From Rhodobacter ferrooxidans (GTDB taxonomy: Bacteria > Pseudomonadota > Alphaproteobacteria > Rhodobacterales > Rhodobacteraceae): 64,000 bases of DNA. Below the pieces are notes generated by a model. The model did not search any database and was not told where the DNA came from. It saw only the letters and a program-made list of their open reading frames with translations. The position numbers and the translations under genes were made by a program. Shown here one piece after another: positions 28,054 through 38,499 of this stretch (its first letter is position 1; each line of letters begins with the position of its first letter). The stretch lies in contig NZ_ACYY01000002.1 in assembly GCF_000176015.1 (NCBI RefSeq), positions 124,001 through 188,000 of the forward strand, read 5' to 3'.

Positions 28054-29283
28054 TCAGATGGCTTGCCCGGCCAGCAGCCTTGGCAGATCGCCACTCAGCC
28101 CGGCTGCCTGCCGGATGAAGCGGCGGCGCAGGAACGGCAGGGCGTTTACCAGGCCAAGGCCCAGGTCGCGCCCGGTTCGCAGGATCGGATTGTCGTTGGA
28201 AAACAGCCGGTTGATGCTGTCCATTCCCAAGGCAAGGGCTGTGCTGTCGAACCGGCGCCATTCCTGATAACGGTCCAGCACATCGGCGGCACCGATATCC
28301 TCGCCGCGCCGGGAGGCTTCGATCAGCACCTGCGCCAGGGCGGCCACATCACGCAAGCCGAGGTTCAGGCCCTGCCCGGCGATGGGATGGACGCCGTGGG
28401 CGGCATCACCCACCAGCGCCACGCGCGGCGCGACAAAGCTGTTGGCCAGTGTCAGGTTCAAGGGGTAGGTAAAGCGCGCGCCGGCCAGCGCGATCTCGCC
28501 CAGAAAATCGCCGAAACGCGGGCGCAGGGCGGCAAGGTAGTCGGCATCCGACAGCGTCTGAATGGCGGCGGCATTGGTGTCGGTCTCGCTCCAGACGATC
28601 GAGGAATGGTGGCCACCTGGCAGCGGCAGAATCGCCAGCGGGCCTGCGGGCATGAAGAACTGATGTGCTACGCCATGGTGCGGTTTGGCATGGGCAATGG
28701 CGGTGACAAGCGCGGTCTGGCCATAGCCCCAGCCGGTGCGCTTGATGCCCGCGCGCTGCGCCACGCCGCTTTGGCGACCATCGCAGCCGACCAGCAGCCG
28801 GGCGGCAAGGCTTTGCCCCGAGGCCAGGGTGATGCGGACACCGCCGGGGGTAACCTCTTGTCCTACAACGGTTTCACCCGACATCAGGGTGATGTTCGGG
28901 TCGGCCTGCATGGCCTGAAGGAAGGCCGCATAGAGGAAGCGATCCTCCAGCATGAAGCCCATCGGGCCTTCGTCGATCTCGGCGGAATCGAAGGTCAGGA
29001 AGAACGGTGCCGGGCCGCGACCGGCAATGCCGTCGCTGGTCTTGATCTGCAGGATCGGCTGGGCGTTGGCCAGCACCGCCTGCCAGACCCCCAGCACCGT
29101 CAGCAGCCGCTTGGAGGCGATGGCCAGTGCATAGGCCCGGCCGTCAAACCCGGCCTCGGTCCGCAAGGGTGCCGGCCGCGCGTCGATCACGGTGACGCGC
29201 AAGCCCCCCGAGGCCAGCGCCAGGGCCAGCGCCGGGCCGTTCAGCCCGCCCCCGGCGATCAGGATATCGGTGTCATGTGTCAT
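28054..29283 (-). CDS. FAD-dependent ubiquinone-biosynthesis-type hydroxylase (UbiH/COQ6 family)
   Basis: 409-residue flavin monooxygenase. Rossmann FAD motif ILIAGGGLNGPALALALASGG at residue 6 on (glycine-rich), the central DG-type LLVGCDGRQSGVAQRAG and the second FAD motif RVALVGDAAHGVHPIAGQGLNLGLRD, the signature of the UbiH/UbiF/VisC/COQ6 family. Probably performs one of the ring hydroxylations of ubiquinone; which position cannot be told from sequence. ATG 29283 is divergent from the amidase gene 84 bases away. Confidence 0.88.
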   Translation of the reverse strand: MTHDTDILIAGGGLNGPALALALASGGLRVTVIDARPAPLRTEAGFDGRAYALAIASKRLLTVLGVWQAVLANAQPILQIKTSDGIAGRGPAPFFLTFDSAEIDEGPMGFMLEDRFLYAAFLQAMQADPNITLMSGETVVGQEVTPGGVRITLASGQSLAARLLVGCDGRQSGVAQRAGIKRTGWGYGQTALVTAIAHAKPHHGVAHQFFMPAGPLAILPLPGGHHSSIVWSETDTNAAAIQTLSDADYLAALRPRFGDFLGEIALAGARFTYPLNLTLANSFVAPRVALVGDAAHGVHPIAGQGLNLGLRDVAALAQVLIEASRRGEDIGAADVLDRYQEWRRFDSTALALGMDSINRLFSNDNPILRTGRDLGLGLVNALPFLRRRFIRQAAGLSGDLPRLLAGQAI

Positions 29284-29367
29284 GGGCCAAATATGGCGGT
29301 GCGGGCGGGATTGTCCATGGGCCAGCATGGCGTTAGCCTTCACGCCGGTGCGATCAGGGGGACGGGG

Positions 29368-30705
29368 ATGCGCGGAAACTGGCTGGCAATGACGGCGGGC
29401 GATCTGGGGCGCGGCATCGGCGCCGGTGAAATTCACCCGGTGGAGTTGACCGAGGCGTTTCTGGAGGCAATTGCCGCGCACCCGTTGGGGCCGCGGATCT
29501 ATGCCCGCACCTCGCCGGACCGGGCGCGCAGTGCGGCGATGGCGGCGGCGCGGCGGGTCAAGGAGGGCAACCGGATCGGCCTGCTGGACGGGGTGCCGCT
29601 GTCGTGGAAAGACCTGTTCGACAGCGCCGGGGTGGCGACCGAGGCAGGCTCGGCGCTGCTGGCAGGTCGGGTGCCTGCGCGCGATGCCGAGGTGTTGGAG
29701 GTGGCGTCGCTGCAGGGGCTGGTCTGCCTGGGCAAGACCCACATGTCGGAACTGGCGTTCTCGGGCCTCGGGCTGAACCCGGTGACCGCCACGCCGCCAT
29801 GCGTCAATGATGCGGCGGCGGTGGCGGGCGGGTCGTCATCGGGGGCGGCCACTTCCGTGGCCTTTGGGCTGGCCCCGGCGGCGATCGGGTCGGACACCGG
29901 CGGGTCGGTGCGGATCCCGGCGGCGTGGAACGATCTGGTCGGGCTGAAGACCACGCATGGGCGGCTGTCGCTGCAGGGCGTGGTGCCGCTGTGCGAGAAG
30001 TTCGACACGGTGGGGCCGCTGGCGCGCAACGTCGAGGATTGCGCGCTGCTGCTGGGCGCGCTGGAGGGGCGGCGGGCGGCGGATCTGACCGGGGCCAGCC
30101 TTGGCGGGGCGCGGCTGCTGATGCTGGAGACCCTGGCGCTGGATGATTTGCGCGACGCCCCGGCGCGCGGGTTCGAGGCTGCCGTGGCGCGGCTGGCAGC
30201 AGCAGGGGCGCGGATCGAGCGAGGCGTGGTGCCGGAAGTGGTCGAAGCCATGGAACTGGCGGGGATCCTTTTCACCCCCGAGGCATACGGCATCTGGGCC
30301 GAGGTGATCGAAGCCGCACCGCAGTTGATGTTTCCACGGATCCTGGAGCGGTTCAGGTCCGGCGCGTCGGTGAAGGCGGCGGACTACGTGGCCGGATGGC
30401 GGCGGCTGGAGGTGTTGCGCAAGGTCTGGGCGGAACGGACGGCGGGATATGATGCGGTGATCCTGCCGACCTCGGCGATCCTGCCGCCGCAGGCGCAGCG
30501 GCTGATGCAGGACGCGGCCTATTTCGTGGCCGAGAACCTGTTGGCGCTGCGCAACACAAGGATCGGCAACATGTTCGGGTTGTGCGTGCTGACGCTGCCG
30601 ACCGGTCAGGTGTCCTGCGGCATCAGCCTGATGGCGGCGCCGGGGCAGGAGGAACGGCTGCTGCGGCTGGGGGCTGCGGCAGAGCGGGCGCTCGTCCCTT
30701 CCTGA
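29368..30705 (+). CDS. amidase (amidase signature family)
   Basis: 445-residue amidase. The Ser-cisSer-Lys triad is visible: Lys in PLSWKDLFD, the Gly/Ser-rich AVAGGSSSGAATSVAFGL and GSDTGGSVRIPAAWN with the nucleophile Ser. Could hydrolyse aryl or acyl amides; GatA itself is unlikely because no gatB/gatC are near and the protein is short. ATG 29368 has GGGGACGGGG upstream; ATG 29389 is an alternative. Possibly followed by the aminotransferase after 185 bases. Confidence 0.87.
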   Translation: MRGNWLAMTAGDLGRGIGAGEIHPVELTEAFLEAIAAHPLGPRIYARTSPDRARSAAMAAARRVKEGNRIGLLDGVPLSWKDLFDSAGVATEAGSALLAGRVPARDAEVLEVASLQGLVCLGKTHMSELAFSGLGLNPVTATPPCVNDAAAVAGGSSSGAATSVAFGLAPAAIGSDTGGSVRIPAAWNDLVGLKTTHGRLSLQGVVPLCEKFDTVGPLARNVEDCALLLGALEGRRAADLTGASLGGARLLMLETLALDDLRDAPARGFEAAVARLAAAGARIERGVVPEVVEAMELAGILFTPEAYGIWAEVIEAAPQLMFPRILERFRSGASVKAADYVAGWRRLEVLRKVWAERTAGYDAVILPTSAILPPQAQRLMQDAAYFVAENLLALRNTRIGNMFGLCVLTLPTGQVSCGISLMAAPGQEERLLRLGAAAERALVPS

Positions 30706-30890
30706 CGGTCGGTCCTCGCTTTGGTCAGCGAAGAAGCCTGGCAGGGCTGATGAGCGGCGGTGCAAGGGCGAAAAAGTCACATTTGCAGCGGGCAAGCCTA
30801 GGGCGCGCTTGGGTTTTTCTGGACCGACGGCCCGAGACTGGCTATCGTGCGACAAAACGGGGCGATACGACCCCGGCAGATGAGGCGGCA

Positions 30891-32069
30891 ATGGTTTTTC
30901 CCGAGCGGTTTTCGAACCTGCCTGATTACGCGTTTCCGCGCCTGCGGAAGCTGTTGGATGCGCATGCGCCGGGCGGCGCGCCGATCACCATGACCATCGG
31001 CGAGCCGCGCCATCCGATGCCGGATTTCGTCGGCCCGGTGCTGGCGGCCAACCTGGACGGCTTTGGCGTTTACCCGCCCAATGACGGCACGCCGGAACTG
31101 CTTGCGGCCATCGCCGGTTGGATCAAGCGCCGCTATGGCGTCGGCCTGACCGAGGACCGGCTGATGGCGCTGAACGGCACCCGCGAGGGTCTGTTCAACG
31201 CCGCGGTGGCGCTGTGCCCGGAACTGAAGAACGGCAAGCGGCCGGTGGTGCTGATGCCGAACCCGTTCTATCAGGTCTATGCGGTGGCGGCCCTCGCCGT
31301 GGGGGCCGAGCCGGTCTATGTGCCCGCCACCGCCGCCAACGGCTTCCTTCCCGACTATGCCGCCCTGCCGCGTGACGTGCTGGACCGGGTGGCGATTGCC
31401 TATCTGTGCTCGCCTGCCAATCCGCAAGGGGCTGTGGCCAGTGCCGAGTATTGGGCAAGCCTCATGGCCTTGGCGGAAAAGCACGATTTCCGCATCTTCG
31501 CCGACGAATGTTATTCCGAGATCTGGCGCAGCGCGCCGCCGGTGGGGGCGCTGGATGTGGCGGATTCGGTGGGGGCTGACCCCGAGCGGGTGTTCGTGTT
31601 CCACTCGCTGTCCAAACGCTCGAACCTGCCGGGGCTGCGGTCTGGCTTTGTGGCGGGCGGCGTGCAGGGCATTGCGGCGATGCGCAAGCTGCGGGCATTT
31701 GCTGGCGCACCGCTGCCGCTGCCGATCCAGCGGGTGTCCGAGGTGGCCTGGGCCGATGAGGACCATGTGACCGCCAGCCGGGCGCTCTATCAGGAAAAGT
31801 TTGCGCTGGCCGATCAGGTGTTTGCCGGGATGCAGGGCTATTCCGGCCCCGAGGGCGGGTTTTTCCTGTGGCTGCCGGTCGCTGATGGCGAGGCCGCCAC
31901 GATGAAGCTGTGGCTTGAAACCGGCGTGCGGGTTCTGCCCGGCGCCTATCTTTCGCGCGACGTGGCCGGGGACAACCCCGGCAAGGGTTACATAAGGGTG
32001 GCTTTGGTCGCCCCAAAAGACGAAATGCAGCGCGGGCTGATCAGGCTGCGCGACTGCCTTTATCAGTGA
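30891..32069 (+). CDS. class I aminotransferase (DapC-like)
   Basis: 392-residue PLP aminotransferase. ALNGTREGLFNAAVAL, the Asp of FADECYSEIWR and PLP-binding Lys in VFHSLSKRSNLPGLRSGFV are intact, as is the C-terminal IRVALV carboxylate-binding Arg. It resembles N-succinyldiaminopimelate aminotransferase (DapC) of alphaproteobacteria, in lysine and peptidoglycan synthesis. GAGGCGG is 4 bases before ATG 30891. Only 12 bases separate it from ftsK, so the two probably share a transcript. Confidence 0.85.
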   Translation: MVFPERFSNLPDYAFPRLRKLLDAHAPGGAPITMTIGEPRHPMPDFVGPVLAANLDGFGVYPPNDGTPELLAAIAGWIKRRYGVGLTEDRLMALNGTREGLFNAAVALCPELKNGKRPVVLMPNPFYQVYAVAALAVGAEPVYVPATAANGFLPDYAALPRDVLDRVAIAYLCSPANPQGAVASAEYWASLMALAEKHDFRIFADECYSEIWRSAPPVGALDVADSVGADPERVFVFHSLSKRSNLPGLRSGFVAGGVQGIAAMRKLRAFAGAPLPLPIQRVSEVAWADEDHVTASRALYQEKFALADQVFAGMQGYSGPEGGFFLWLPVADGEAATMKLWLETGVRVLPGAYLSRDVAGDNPGKGYIRVALVAPKDEMQRGLIRLRDCLYQ

Positions 32070-32081
32070 GGACCATTCGGC

Positions 32082-34991
32082 ATGGCATCTTATCAGGCGC
32101 GGCGGCGTGAACCTCTTGTGGACCAGGACACGCAGGCAATGCTGGAACGCCGGGGGCGCGAGCTTCTGGGGGTGGTGCTGTTGCTGGCGGCACTGGCCTT
32201 CGTGGCGCTTCTGGGCAGTTATTCGCCGCAGGATCCCGGCTGGATGGTGGCGACGGATGAACCTGCCAGCAACCTGCTGGGCCGGTTTGGCGCTGCCGTC
32301 GCCTCGACCCTGATGATCATCGGCGGGCTGGGGGCTTGGGCCATTCCGGCAGTGCTGGCGGCCTGGGGGCTGCGGTTCGTGACGCATCGGGGCAGCGAGC
32401 GGGCGCTGGGCCGGGTGGTGTTTGCGGTGATCGGCGTGGCGCTGGCCTCGGTGTTTGCCGCGACCCATGTGCCGGGGGCCGACTGGCCACATTCGTTTGG
32501 TCTGGGCGGGTTGTTCGGTGATACCGTGCTGGGGGCGATGCTGGGAGTGGCCCCGATCGAGGCCACCTTTGGGTTGAAGCTGATGTCGCTGCTGGCCGGG
32601 TTGGCGCTGCTTGCGATGGGGCTGTTTGTCACCGGCTTTGATCGGGGCGAGTTGCAGGCGATCCTGCGGTTCCTGCTGCTGGGGCTGGTGAAGGGCTATG
32701 CCGGGATGATGACGCTGGCCGGGCGTGGGGCTTCGGGCACCGCTTCGGCGGCCAAAGCCTTTCAGGAACGCCAGCGGGCGCGCCGCGAGGAAGCCGCCGC
32801 CGCTCAGGCGGTGGTGGCCGAGCGGCGGCTTGACAGCGAGCCGCTGATCGAACGCCGTGGCGAGGCGCTGGCGGCGATGCAGCCACAGCCGCTGCGGGTG
32901 CGTGGCGGTCTGGTGGCCGAGGATAGGCATGCCGCCGTGCTGCGCGGCGATGCGCGGGCCGAATATGCCGTGCCGCCGCTGACAGCACCCAAGGAAAAGC
33001 TGGGTCTGCTGGCGCGGATGCCGCAACTGATGCGGCGGGTGGTCGAACCTGCGGCGCCGGAGTTTTCGGCCGGGGTCGATATCAGCGATCTGCCGACCGA
33101 CGAGCGGATCAAGGCACGGATCACCGACGTTATCCGCTCTCGCGTGCGCCAGACCGGGCCGCTGGCACCGCCGATGTCACCGATCAGCGCCGCGATTGCC
33201 CGGCGTGAACCGGCGGTCAGCCGGATGCGGGCCGAGCCGCCAGTGGTGGCCGCAGCGCCCGTGGTGGCCGCAGCACCGCTGGAAGATGCGATGCCGCTGG
33301 TGGACGACGATGCCTGGGATTCCGCCAATTTCGAGCCGGATTATGACCCGACGCCAGTGATCGCCCTGCCGAAACTGACCGCTGACCGCCGCGTGGTGCA
33401 GCCGGTTGCCAAGAAGGCCGCCACCCCCTCGCGTCAGGCCACCGCCGAAGCGCAACCCCGCTTGCGCTTCGATGACCAGCAACCGGCCTATGAACTGCCC
33501 CCCTTGGGCCTTTTGTCCAACCCGGCCAATATCCAGCGCCACCAGCTTTCGGTCGAGGCGCTGGAAGAAAATGCCCGGATGCTGGAATCGGTGCTGGATG
33601 ACTACGGCGTCAAGGGCGAGATCGTGTCGGTGCGCCCCGGTCCGGTGGTGACGATGTATGAACTGGAACCGGCGCCGGGGCTGAAGGCCAGCCGGGTGAT
33701 CGGGCTGGCCGATGATATCGCCCGCAGCATGTCGGCGCTGTCGGCGCGGGTATCCACGGTGCCGGGGCGCACGGTGATCGGGATCGAGCTGCCCAACGTC
33801 CACCGCGAAAAGGTGGTGCTGCGCGAGATCCTGTCCGCCCGCGATTTCGGCGACAGCTCGATGCGGCTGCCGCTGGCGCTTGGCAAGGATATCGGCGGCG
33901 AGCCGATCATTGCCAACCTGGCCAAGATGCCCCACCTGCTGATTGCGGGCACCACCGGTTCGGGCAAGTCGGTCGCCATCAACACCATGATCCTGAGCCT
34001 GCTTTACAAGCTTTCCCCCGAGGAATGTCGCCTGATCATGATCGACCCGAAGATGCTGGAACTGTCGGTCTATGACGGTATCCCGCACCTGCTTTCCCCG
34101 GTCGTCACCGACCCCAAGAAGGCGGTCGTCGCCCTGAAATGGGTGGTGGGCGAGATGGAGGAACGCTATCGCAAGATGTCCAAGCTGGGCGTGCGCAACA
34201 TCGAAGGCTACAACGGCCGGGTGCGCGAGGCGCTGGCCAAGGGCGAGATGTTCAAGCGCACCATCCAGACCGGCTTTGACGAGGATACCGGCGAGCCGGT
34301 GTTCGAAACCGACGAATACCAGCCGGTCACCGTGCCCTATATCGTGGTGGTGGTCGATGAAATGGCCGACCTGATGATGGTGGCCGGCAAGGAGATCGAG
34401 GCCTGTATTCAACGGCTTGCGCAGATGGCGCGGGCGAGCGGCATCCATCTGATCATGGCAACGCAGCGGCCCTCGGTCGATGTGATCACCGGCACGATCA
34501 AGGCCAACTTCCCGACCCGGATCAGCTTTCAGGTGACCAGCCGGATCGACAGCCGCACCATCCTGGGCGAGCAGGGGGCGGAACAACTGCTGGGCATGGG
34601 CGACATGCTCTATATGGCGGGCGGCGCAAAGATCACCCGGATTCACGGGCCGTTCGTGTCGGATGAAGAGGTCGAGGAAATCGTCAACCACCTGAAATCC
34701 TACGGCCCGCCGGTCTATATGTCGGGTGTGGTTGAAGGCGTGGACGACGACAAGGAAGGCGATATCGACCTGGTGCTGGGGCTTGGCGGCGACGGGGCCG
34801 ACGATACGCTGTATGATCAGGCGGTGGCCGTGGTGGCCAAGGACCGCAAGTGTTCGACCTCCTACATTCAGCGCAAGCTGGGGATCGGCTACAACAAGGC
34901 AGCGCGGCTGGTGGAGCAGATGGAGGAAAACCATGTGGTCACCACCGCCAACCATGTCGGCAAGCGCGAGATCCTGCTGCCCGAGCATTGA
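32082..34991 (+). CDS. ftsK: DNA translocase FtsK
   Basis: 969-residue septal DNA pump for chromosome dimer resolution. The first about 200 residues contain four membrane helices ([20 protein letters not shown] is the first), then a Pro/Ala-rich linker to about residue 480, then the motor: Walker A GTTGSGKS at about 623-630, Walker [11 protein letters not shown] at about 754, and a C-terminal gamma winged helix ([25 protein letters not shown]) that reads polar DNA motifs. The linker is short relative to E. coli. ATG 32082. Followed by a GC-rich hairpin and convergent OYE gene. Confidence 0.96.
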   Translation: MASYQARRREPLVDQDTQAMLERRGRELLGVVLLLAALAFVALLGSYSPQDPGWMVATDEPASNLLGRFGAAVASTLMIIGGLGAWAIPAVLAAWGLRFVTHRGSERALGRVVFAVIGVALASVFAATHVPGADWPHSFGLGGLFGDTVLGAMLGVAPIEATFGLKLMSLLAGLALLAMGLFVTGFDRGELQAILRFLLLGLVKGYAGMMTLAGRGASGTASAAKAFQERQRARREEAAAAQAVVAERRLDSEPLIERRGEALAAMQPQPLRVRGGLVAEDRHAAVLRGDARAEYAVPPLTAPKEKLGLLARMPQLMRRVVEPAAPEFSAGVDISDLPTDERIKARITDVIRSRVRQTGPLAPPMSPISAAIARREPAVSRMRAEPPVVAAAPVVAAAPLEDAMPLVDDDAWDSANFEPDYDPTPVIALPKLTADRRVVQPVAKKAATPSRQATAEAQPRLRFDDQQPAYELPPLGLLSNPANIQRHQLSVEALEENARMLESVLDDYGVKGEIVSVRPGPVVTMYELEPAPGLKASRVIGLADDIARSMSALSARVSTVPGRTVIGIELPNVHREKVVLREILSARDFGDSSMRLPLALGKDIGGEPIIANLAKMPHLLIAGTTGSGKSVAINTMILSLLYKLSPEECRLIMIDPKMLELSVYDGIPHLLSPVVTDPKKAVVALKWVVGEMEERYRKMSKLGVRNIEGYNGRVREALAKGEMFKRTIQTGFDEDTGEPVFETDEYQPVTVPYIVVVVDEMADLMMVAGKEIEACIQRLAQMARASGIHLIMATQRPSVDVITGTIKANFPTRISFQVTSRIDSRTILGEQGAEQLLGMGDMLYMAGGAKITRIHGPFVSDEEVEEIVNHLKSYGPPVYMSGVVEGVDDDKEGDIDLVLGLGGDGADDTLYDQAVAVVAKDRKCSTSYIQRKLGIGYNKAARLVEQMEENHVVTTANHVGKREILLPEH

Positions 34992-34995
34992 GAAA

Positions 34996-35015
34996 GGGCG
35001 GGGTTGCCCCCGCCC
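34996..35015. terminator. GC hairpin between convergent ftsK and OYE genes
   Basis: GGGCGGGG (34996-35003) pairs with CCCCGCCC (35008-35015). There is no T-run on either side, so intrinsic termination is uncertain. Confidence 0.4.
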
Positions 35016-35021
35016 GATCTG

Positions 35022-36107
35022 TCACACCAAGGCAGGATAATCCGTCAGCCCCTTGGCGCCGCCACCATAAAGCGTGGTGGCGTCCAGCGGGTTCAGGGCT
35101 GCATCGCGGCGCAGCCGTTCCACCAGATCGGGGTTGGCGATGAACGGCCGCCCGAAAGCCACCAGATCGGCACGGCCCGAGGCCACGGCGTCCATCGCCA
35201 TCGCCCGGGTATAGCCGTTGTTGGCGATATAGACCCCCTTGAACCGACGGCGCAGCGCGTCGATGTCCTGCCCCGGCGCCAGATCGCGGCTGCCGCCGGT
35301 CTGACCCTCGACCATGTGCAGATAGGCCAGCCCGGCCTTGTCCACCAGATCGACCGCGGCTTCGAACAGTGGCACCGGGTTGCTGTCGCTGATGCCGTTG
35401 GCGTTGGAAAACGGGCTGAGGCGGATGCCGACATGGCCCGCATCCCAGGCGCCAACCACTGCCGCCAGCACCTCGGCCAGAAACCGGGTGCGGTTTTCGA
35501 TCGGGCCGCCATAGGCGTCGGTGCGGGTGTTCGAGCCGTCACGCAGGAACTGGTCGATCAGATAGCCGTTGGCGGCGTGAATCTCGACCCCGTCAAAGCC
35601 TGCTGCGCGGGCGTTGCGGGTGGCCTGCGCATAGTCGGCCACAATGCGGGCAATGGCCGCGATCTTCAGCGCCCGTGGTTCCGAGGTGGGCAGGAACTGC
35701 GTGCCGTCAAAGGTCTTGGTGGCGGCGGTGATTGCCGAAGGGGCCACCGGCGCCTTGCCGTCGGGTTGCAGCACGGTATGCGACACCCGGCCGACATGCC
35801 AAAGCTGGATCACGATCTTGCCGCCCTTGGCATGCACCGCATCCGTCACCTTGCGCCAACCCGCGATCTGCGCCGGCGAATAGATGCCCGGCGTCCAGGC
35901 ATAACCCTTGCCCTCGGGCGAGATTTGCGCGGCCTCGGTGATGATCAGCCCGGCGGTGGCGCGCTGGGCATAGTATTCGGCGTGCAATTCGGTGGGCGTG
36001 TCATCCTCGTGCCGCGCCCGGTTGCGGGTCAACGGCGCCATGACGATGCGGTTGGCGAGGCTGATCGCCCCCACTTGCAGCGGCGAGAACAGTGTCTGGT
36101 CAGGCAT
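35022..36107 (-). CDS. Old Yellow Enzyme-family alkene reductase
   Basis: 361-residue FMN enzyme of the NemA/OYE family that reduces activated C=C bonds or nitro-esters with NAD(P)H. VMAPLTRNRA (FMN phosphate region), WTPGIYSPAQ, QLWHVGRVSH and the substrate-binding pair in EIHAANGYLIDQFLRDGSNTR are intact, with FGRPFIANPDL at the C-terminus. AAAGGAA precedes ATG 36107. It lies between ftsK and lolA, which are adjacent in many proteobacteria, so it was probably inserted later. Physiological substrate unknown. Confidence 0.93.
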   Translation of the reverse strand: MPDQTLFSPLQVGAISLANRIVMAPLTRNRARHEDDTPTELHAEYYAQRATAGLIITEAAQISPEGKGYAWTPGIYSPAQIAGWRKVTDAVHAKGGKIVIQLWHVGRVSHTVLQPDGKAPVAPSAITAATKTFDGTQFLPTSEPRALKIAAIARIVADYAQATRNARAAGFDGVEIHAANGYLIDQFLRDGSNTRTDAYGGPIENRTRFLAEVLAAVVGAWDAGHVGIRLSPFSNANGISDSNPVPLFEAAVDLVDKAGLAYLHMVEGQTGGSRDLAPGQDIDALRRRFKGVYIANNGYTRAMAMDAVASGRADLVAFGRPFIANPDLVERLRRDAALNPLDATTLYGGGAKGLTDYPALV

Positions 36108-36269
36108 GGAATTTCCTTTGATCCGGGTCGAAGGGTGACCCCCACGGTGCAGCTAATCACTTTCCCCGCCGGTTTGAAGGCGCGGCTCATGCCAATGTGA
36201 TCGGCAAGGCCGGGCCATTGCGCGATGCCGGGGGGTGCGAAGGCGGAATGGATCGCCTATATTGCGGCC

Positions 36270-36872
36270 ATGAACATTCGCATTGCCCTGCTGGCCCCGC
36301 TTGCCCTGATCGCCTTTGCCGCCCCGGCGCTGGCCGAGAAAATTCCGCTGGCGAAAATTTCCAGCTACCTCAACGGTCTGACAACCGCCGAGGCCGAGTT
36401 TACCCAGATCAACGGCGACGGCTCGATCACTTCGGGGCGGCTTTACATCAAGCGTCCGGGGCGGGTGCGGTTCGAATATGCCCCACCCGACAAAAGCCTG
36501 GTGATGGCGGGGGGCGGTCAGGTGGCGATTTTCGATGCCAAATCGAACCAGCCGCCGGAACAATACCCCCTCGCGCGCACGCCGCTGAACCTGATCCTGG
36601 CGGCGAATGTCGATCTGGGGCGGGCGAAGATGGTGACCGGCCACAGCGAAGATGGCACCAGCACCCGTGTGCAGGCGCAAGACCCCGAACACCCGGAATA
36701 CGGCTCGATCGAGATGGTGTTCACCGCCAACCCGACCGAGTTGCGCCAGTGGGTGATCACCGATGACGGCGGCAACCAGACCACGGTGATCCTGGGCGAG
36801 ATGTCCAAGGGCGGCAGTTACCCCGCGTCGCTGTTCAACATCACCACCGAGACCAGCAAGCGGCTGCGCTAA
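36270..36872 (+). CDS. lolA: outer-membrane lipoprotein carrier LolA
   Basis: Periplasmic chaperone that ferries lipoproteins from LolCDE to LolB. 200 residues with a signal peptide (LLAPLALIAFAAPALA, cleavage near residue 22) and the LolA fold: ISSYLNGLTTAEAEFTQ, GRLYIKRPGRVRFEY and IFDAKSNQPPEQYPLARTPL. ATG 36270 is 6 bases after a TATATT -10-like hexamer (36258-36263), pointing to a very short or absent leader. Ends 4 bases from the convergent transglycosylase gene. Confidence 0.93.
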   Translation: MNIRIALLAPLALIAFAAPALAEKIPLAKISSYLNGLTTAEAEFTQINGDGSITSGRLYIKRPGRVRFEYAPPDKSLVMAGGGQVAIFDAKSNQPPEQYPLARTPLNLILAANVDLGRAKMVTGHSEDGTSTRVQAQDPEHPEYGSIEMVFTANPTELRQWVITDDGGNQTTVILGEMSKGGSYPASLFNITTETSKRLR

Positions 36873-36875
36873 GCC

Positions 36876-37460
36876 TTACCGCCGACAGCTTTGCAACTGC
36901 GCGGCATAGGTTTCGGCGCGCATCGCCACGCGGTCGGCAACCTCCAGGAGCCAGGCCTTGTCGTTGTAGCTGCCATTGGCAAAACCGGTGCGGCCTTCGT
37001 GATAGGCCAGATACTGGTTGCGGGCGTCAGCCTTGGAAATGCCCAAGGTCGCCGCGGATTCGTCCATATACCAGCCCATGAAATCGGTGGCATCGGCGAT
37101 GCGGTCGCGCTTGGCGCTGCGGCGGTGCTGGTCGCGCTGGTATTCCTCCCAGGTGCCGTCCAGCGCCTGACTGTAGCCATAGGCCGAGCTTTGCCGCCCC
37201 ATCGGAATGATGCCCAGCGCAAAGCGGTGCGGGGTGCGGGCGTTGCCGACGAATTTCGATTCCTGATGGATCGCCGCCATCTGCACCGCCATCGGGATAC
37301 CCCAGCGGCGCTCGGTGCTTTTCATCGCCCGGGCATATTCGGGCCGCTCGCGCAGGATGGCGCAGGCGTTATCCAGGTCACGGGGCGCCGAAAACTTGCC
37401 GCCCCCGCCACAGGAGGCGAGGAATATCAACAGGATCGACGCACGGAGAAGTCTGCTCAT
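36876..37460 (-). CDS. lytic transglycosylase-type lipoprotein
   Basis: 194 residues. The signal peptide ends in lipobox FLASCGGGG (Cys about 17). The rest is an SLT-like domain: catalytic Glu in AAIHQESKFVGNAR, then SSAYGYSQALDGTWEEYQ and the C-terminal YLAYHEGRTGFANG, as in small alphaproteobacterial transglycosylase lipoproteins. Should cleave peptidoglycan from the outer membrane side. ATG 37460 begins the lipoprotein signal; the extension to 37499 is unsupported. Tail-to-tail with lolA. Confidence 0.86.
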   Translation of the reverse strand: MSRLLRASILLIFLASCGGGGKFSAPRDLDNACAILRERPEYARAMKSTERRWGIPMAVQMAAIHQESKFVGNARTPHRFALGIIPMGRQSSAYGYSQALDGTWEEYQRDQHRRSAKRDRIADATDFMGWYMDESAATLGISKADARNQYLAYHEGRTGFANGSYNDKAWLLEVADRVAMRAETYAAQLQSCRR

Positions 37461-37533
37461 CTGCCCCTCGCACGTTTGTTTTTCTGCACGATAGGGCAAA
37501 AGAACGGCTGGGGAAATGGGGCGTGCGGCAATT

Positions 37534-38415
37534 TCAGATCAGAAAAGCGAGAGTGAGCGGCAAGGACACAATCGAGATCAGCGTCGAGACGATGACCAGC
37601 CCCGCCACCGCATCGGCATCGGCGCCGTATTTCTCGGCCAGCATGTAGGAGGTGACGGCGACCGGGGTGGAAAGCTGCACGATCATCACGGCGAAAGCCA
37701 CTGGCTCCAGCCCGAACGCCCAGCCCACCGCGATGGCCACGCCAATGCAGATTGCCACCCGCAACCCGGCCAGCCAGACCCCGCGACCCAGCCTGCCCGG
37801 TGTCAGCCGCGCCATCGCAACCCCCAGCGTGATCAGCATCAGCGGAATTGCCAGTTGCCCCACCATGTCCAGCGACCGGGTCAGCCAGAGCGGGGTTTGC
37901 CAGCCCTGCCACAGGAACAAGGCGCCCAGCAGCGTGCCCGCCGTAGCCGGCTCGCGCAGTGCCCGCAGCACCGAGCCGCCGCCCGCCACCAGCCAGATGC
38001 CGAAGGTAAAGCTGAGGATCACCATCACCGCAAAGATCACCACGGCATAGCCCAGACCGGCCTCGCCAAAGGCAAAAAGCGCCAGTGGCAGGCCCAGATT
38101 GCCGGTGTTGCCAAAGATCAGCGGTGCCAGATAGGTGCGGGTTTCCAGGCGCATGACCCGGGTGATGCCCCAGAACGCCGCCGTCAGCCCGGCATATCCG
38201 GCCAGTGCCGCCAGCGACACCGTGGCCAGCGCCTGCGGGTCCAGCCTGGTTTTCATCAGCGCGGTGAAGATCAGGCAGGGCACTGCCAGGGTCATCGACA
38301 GCCGGGTCACGAACTCCAGCCGGTATTCGAAGCCAAGCCGCACCCAGACAAAGCCGGTCAGCGCCAGCGCCGCCACCGGTGCCACAATTCCCAGCACTGT
38401 CAGGATGAGGTCCAC
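37534..38415 (-). CDS. AEC-family transporter
   Basis: 293-residue integral membrane protein with about ten hydrophobic segments arranged as two repeats of five, the auxin efflux carrier/AEC fold. FGNTGNLGLPLALFAFGEAG and MIVQLSTPVAVTSYMLAEKYG are the two crossover-helix regions. Bacterial members export or import small carboxylates such as malate or malonate; the substrate here is unknown. Encoded alone, divergent from hspQ by 84 bases. Confidence 0.9.
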   Translation of the reverse strand: MDLILTVLGIVAPVAALALTGFVWVRLGFEYRLEFVTRLSMTLAVPCLIFTALMKTRLDPQALATVSLAALAGYAGLTAAFWGITRVMRLETRTYLAPLIFGNTGNLGLPLALFAFGEAGLGYAVVIFAVMVILSFTFGIWLVAGGGSVLRALREPATAGTLLGALFLWQGWQTPLWLTRSLDMVGQLAIPLMLITLGVAMARLTPGRLGRGVWLAGLRVAICIGVAIAVGWAFGLEPVAFAVMIVQLSTPVAVTSYMLAEKYGADADAVAGLVIVSTLISIVSLPLTLAFLI

Positions 38416-38499
38416 AGACTGTTTCCCCGAAATTCGATCTGCCAGATGGACAATCCACCCCGTGCGGGATTAGTTAGAGTTGTCGGGGGACGCAACATC

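Noticed and set aside
35022-36107. Morphinone-reductase-type cluster around the OYE gene
   Set aside because: No catabolic neighbours; it is simply a single reductase between ftsK and lolA.
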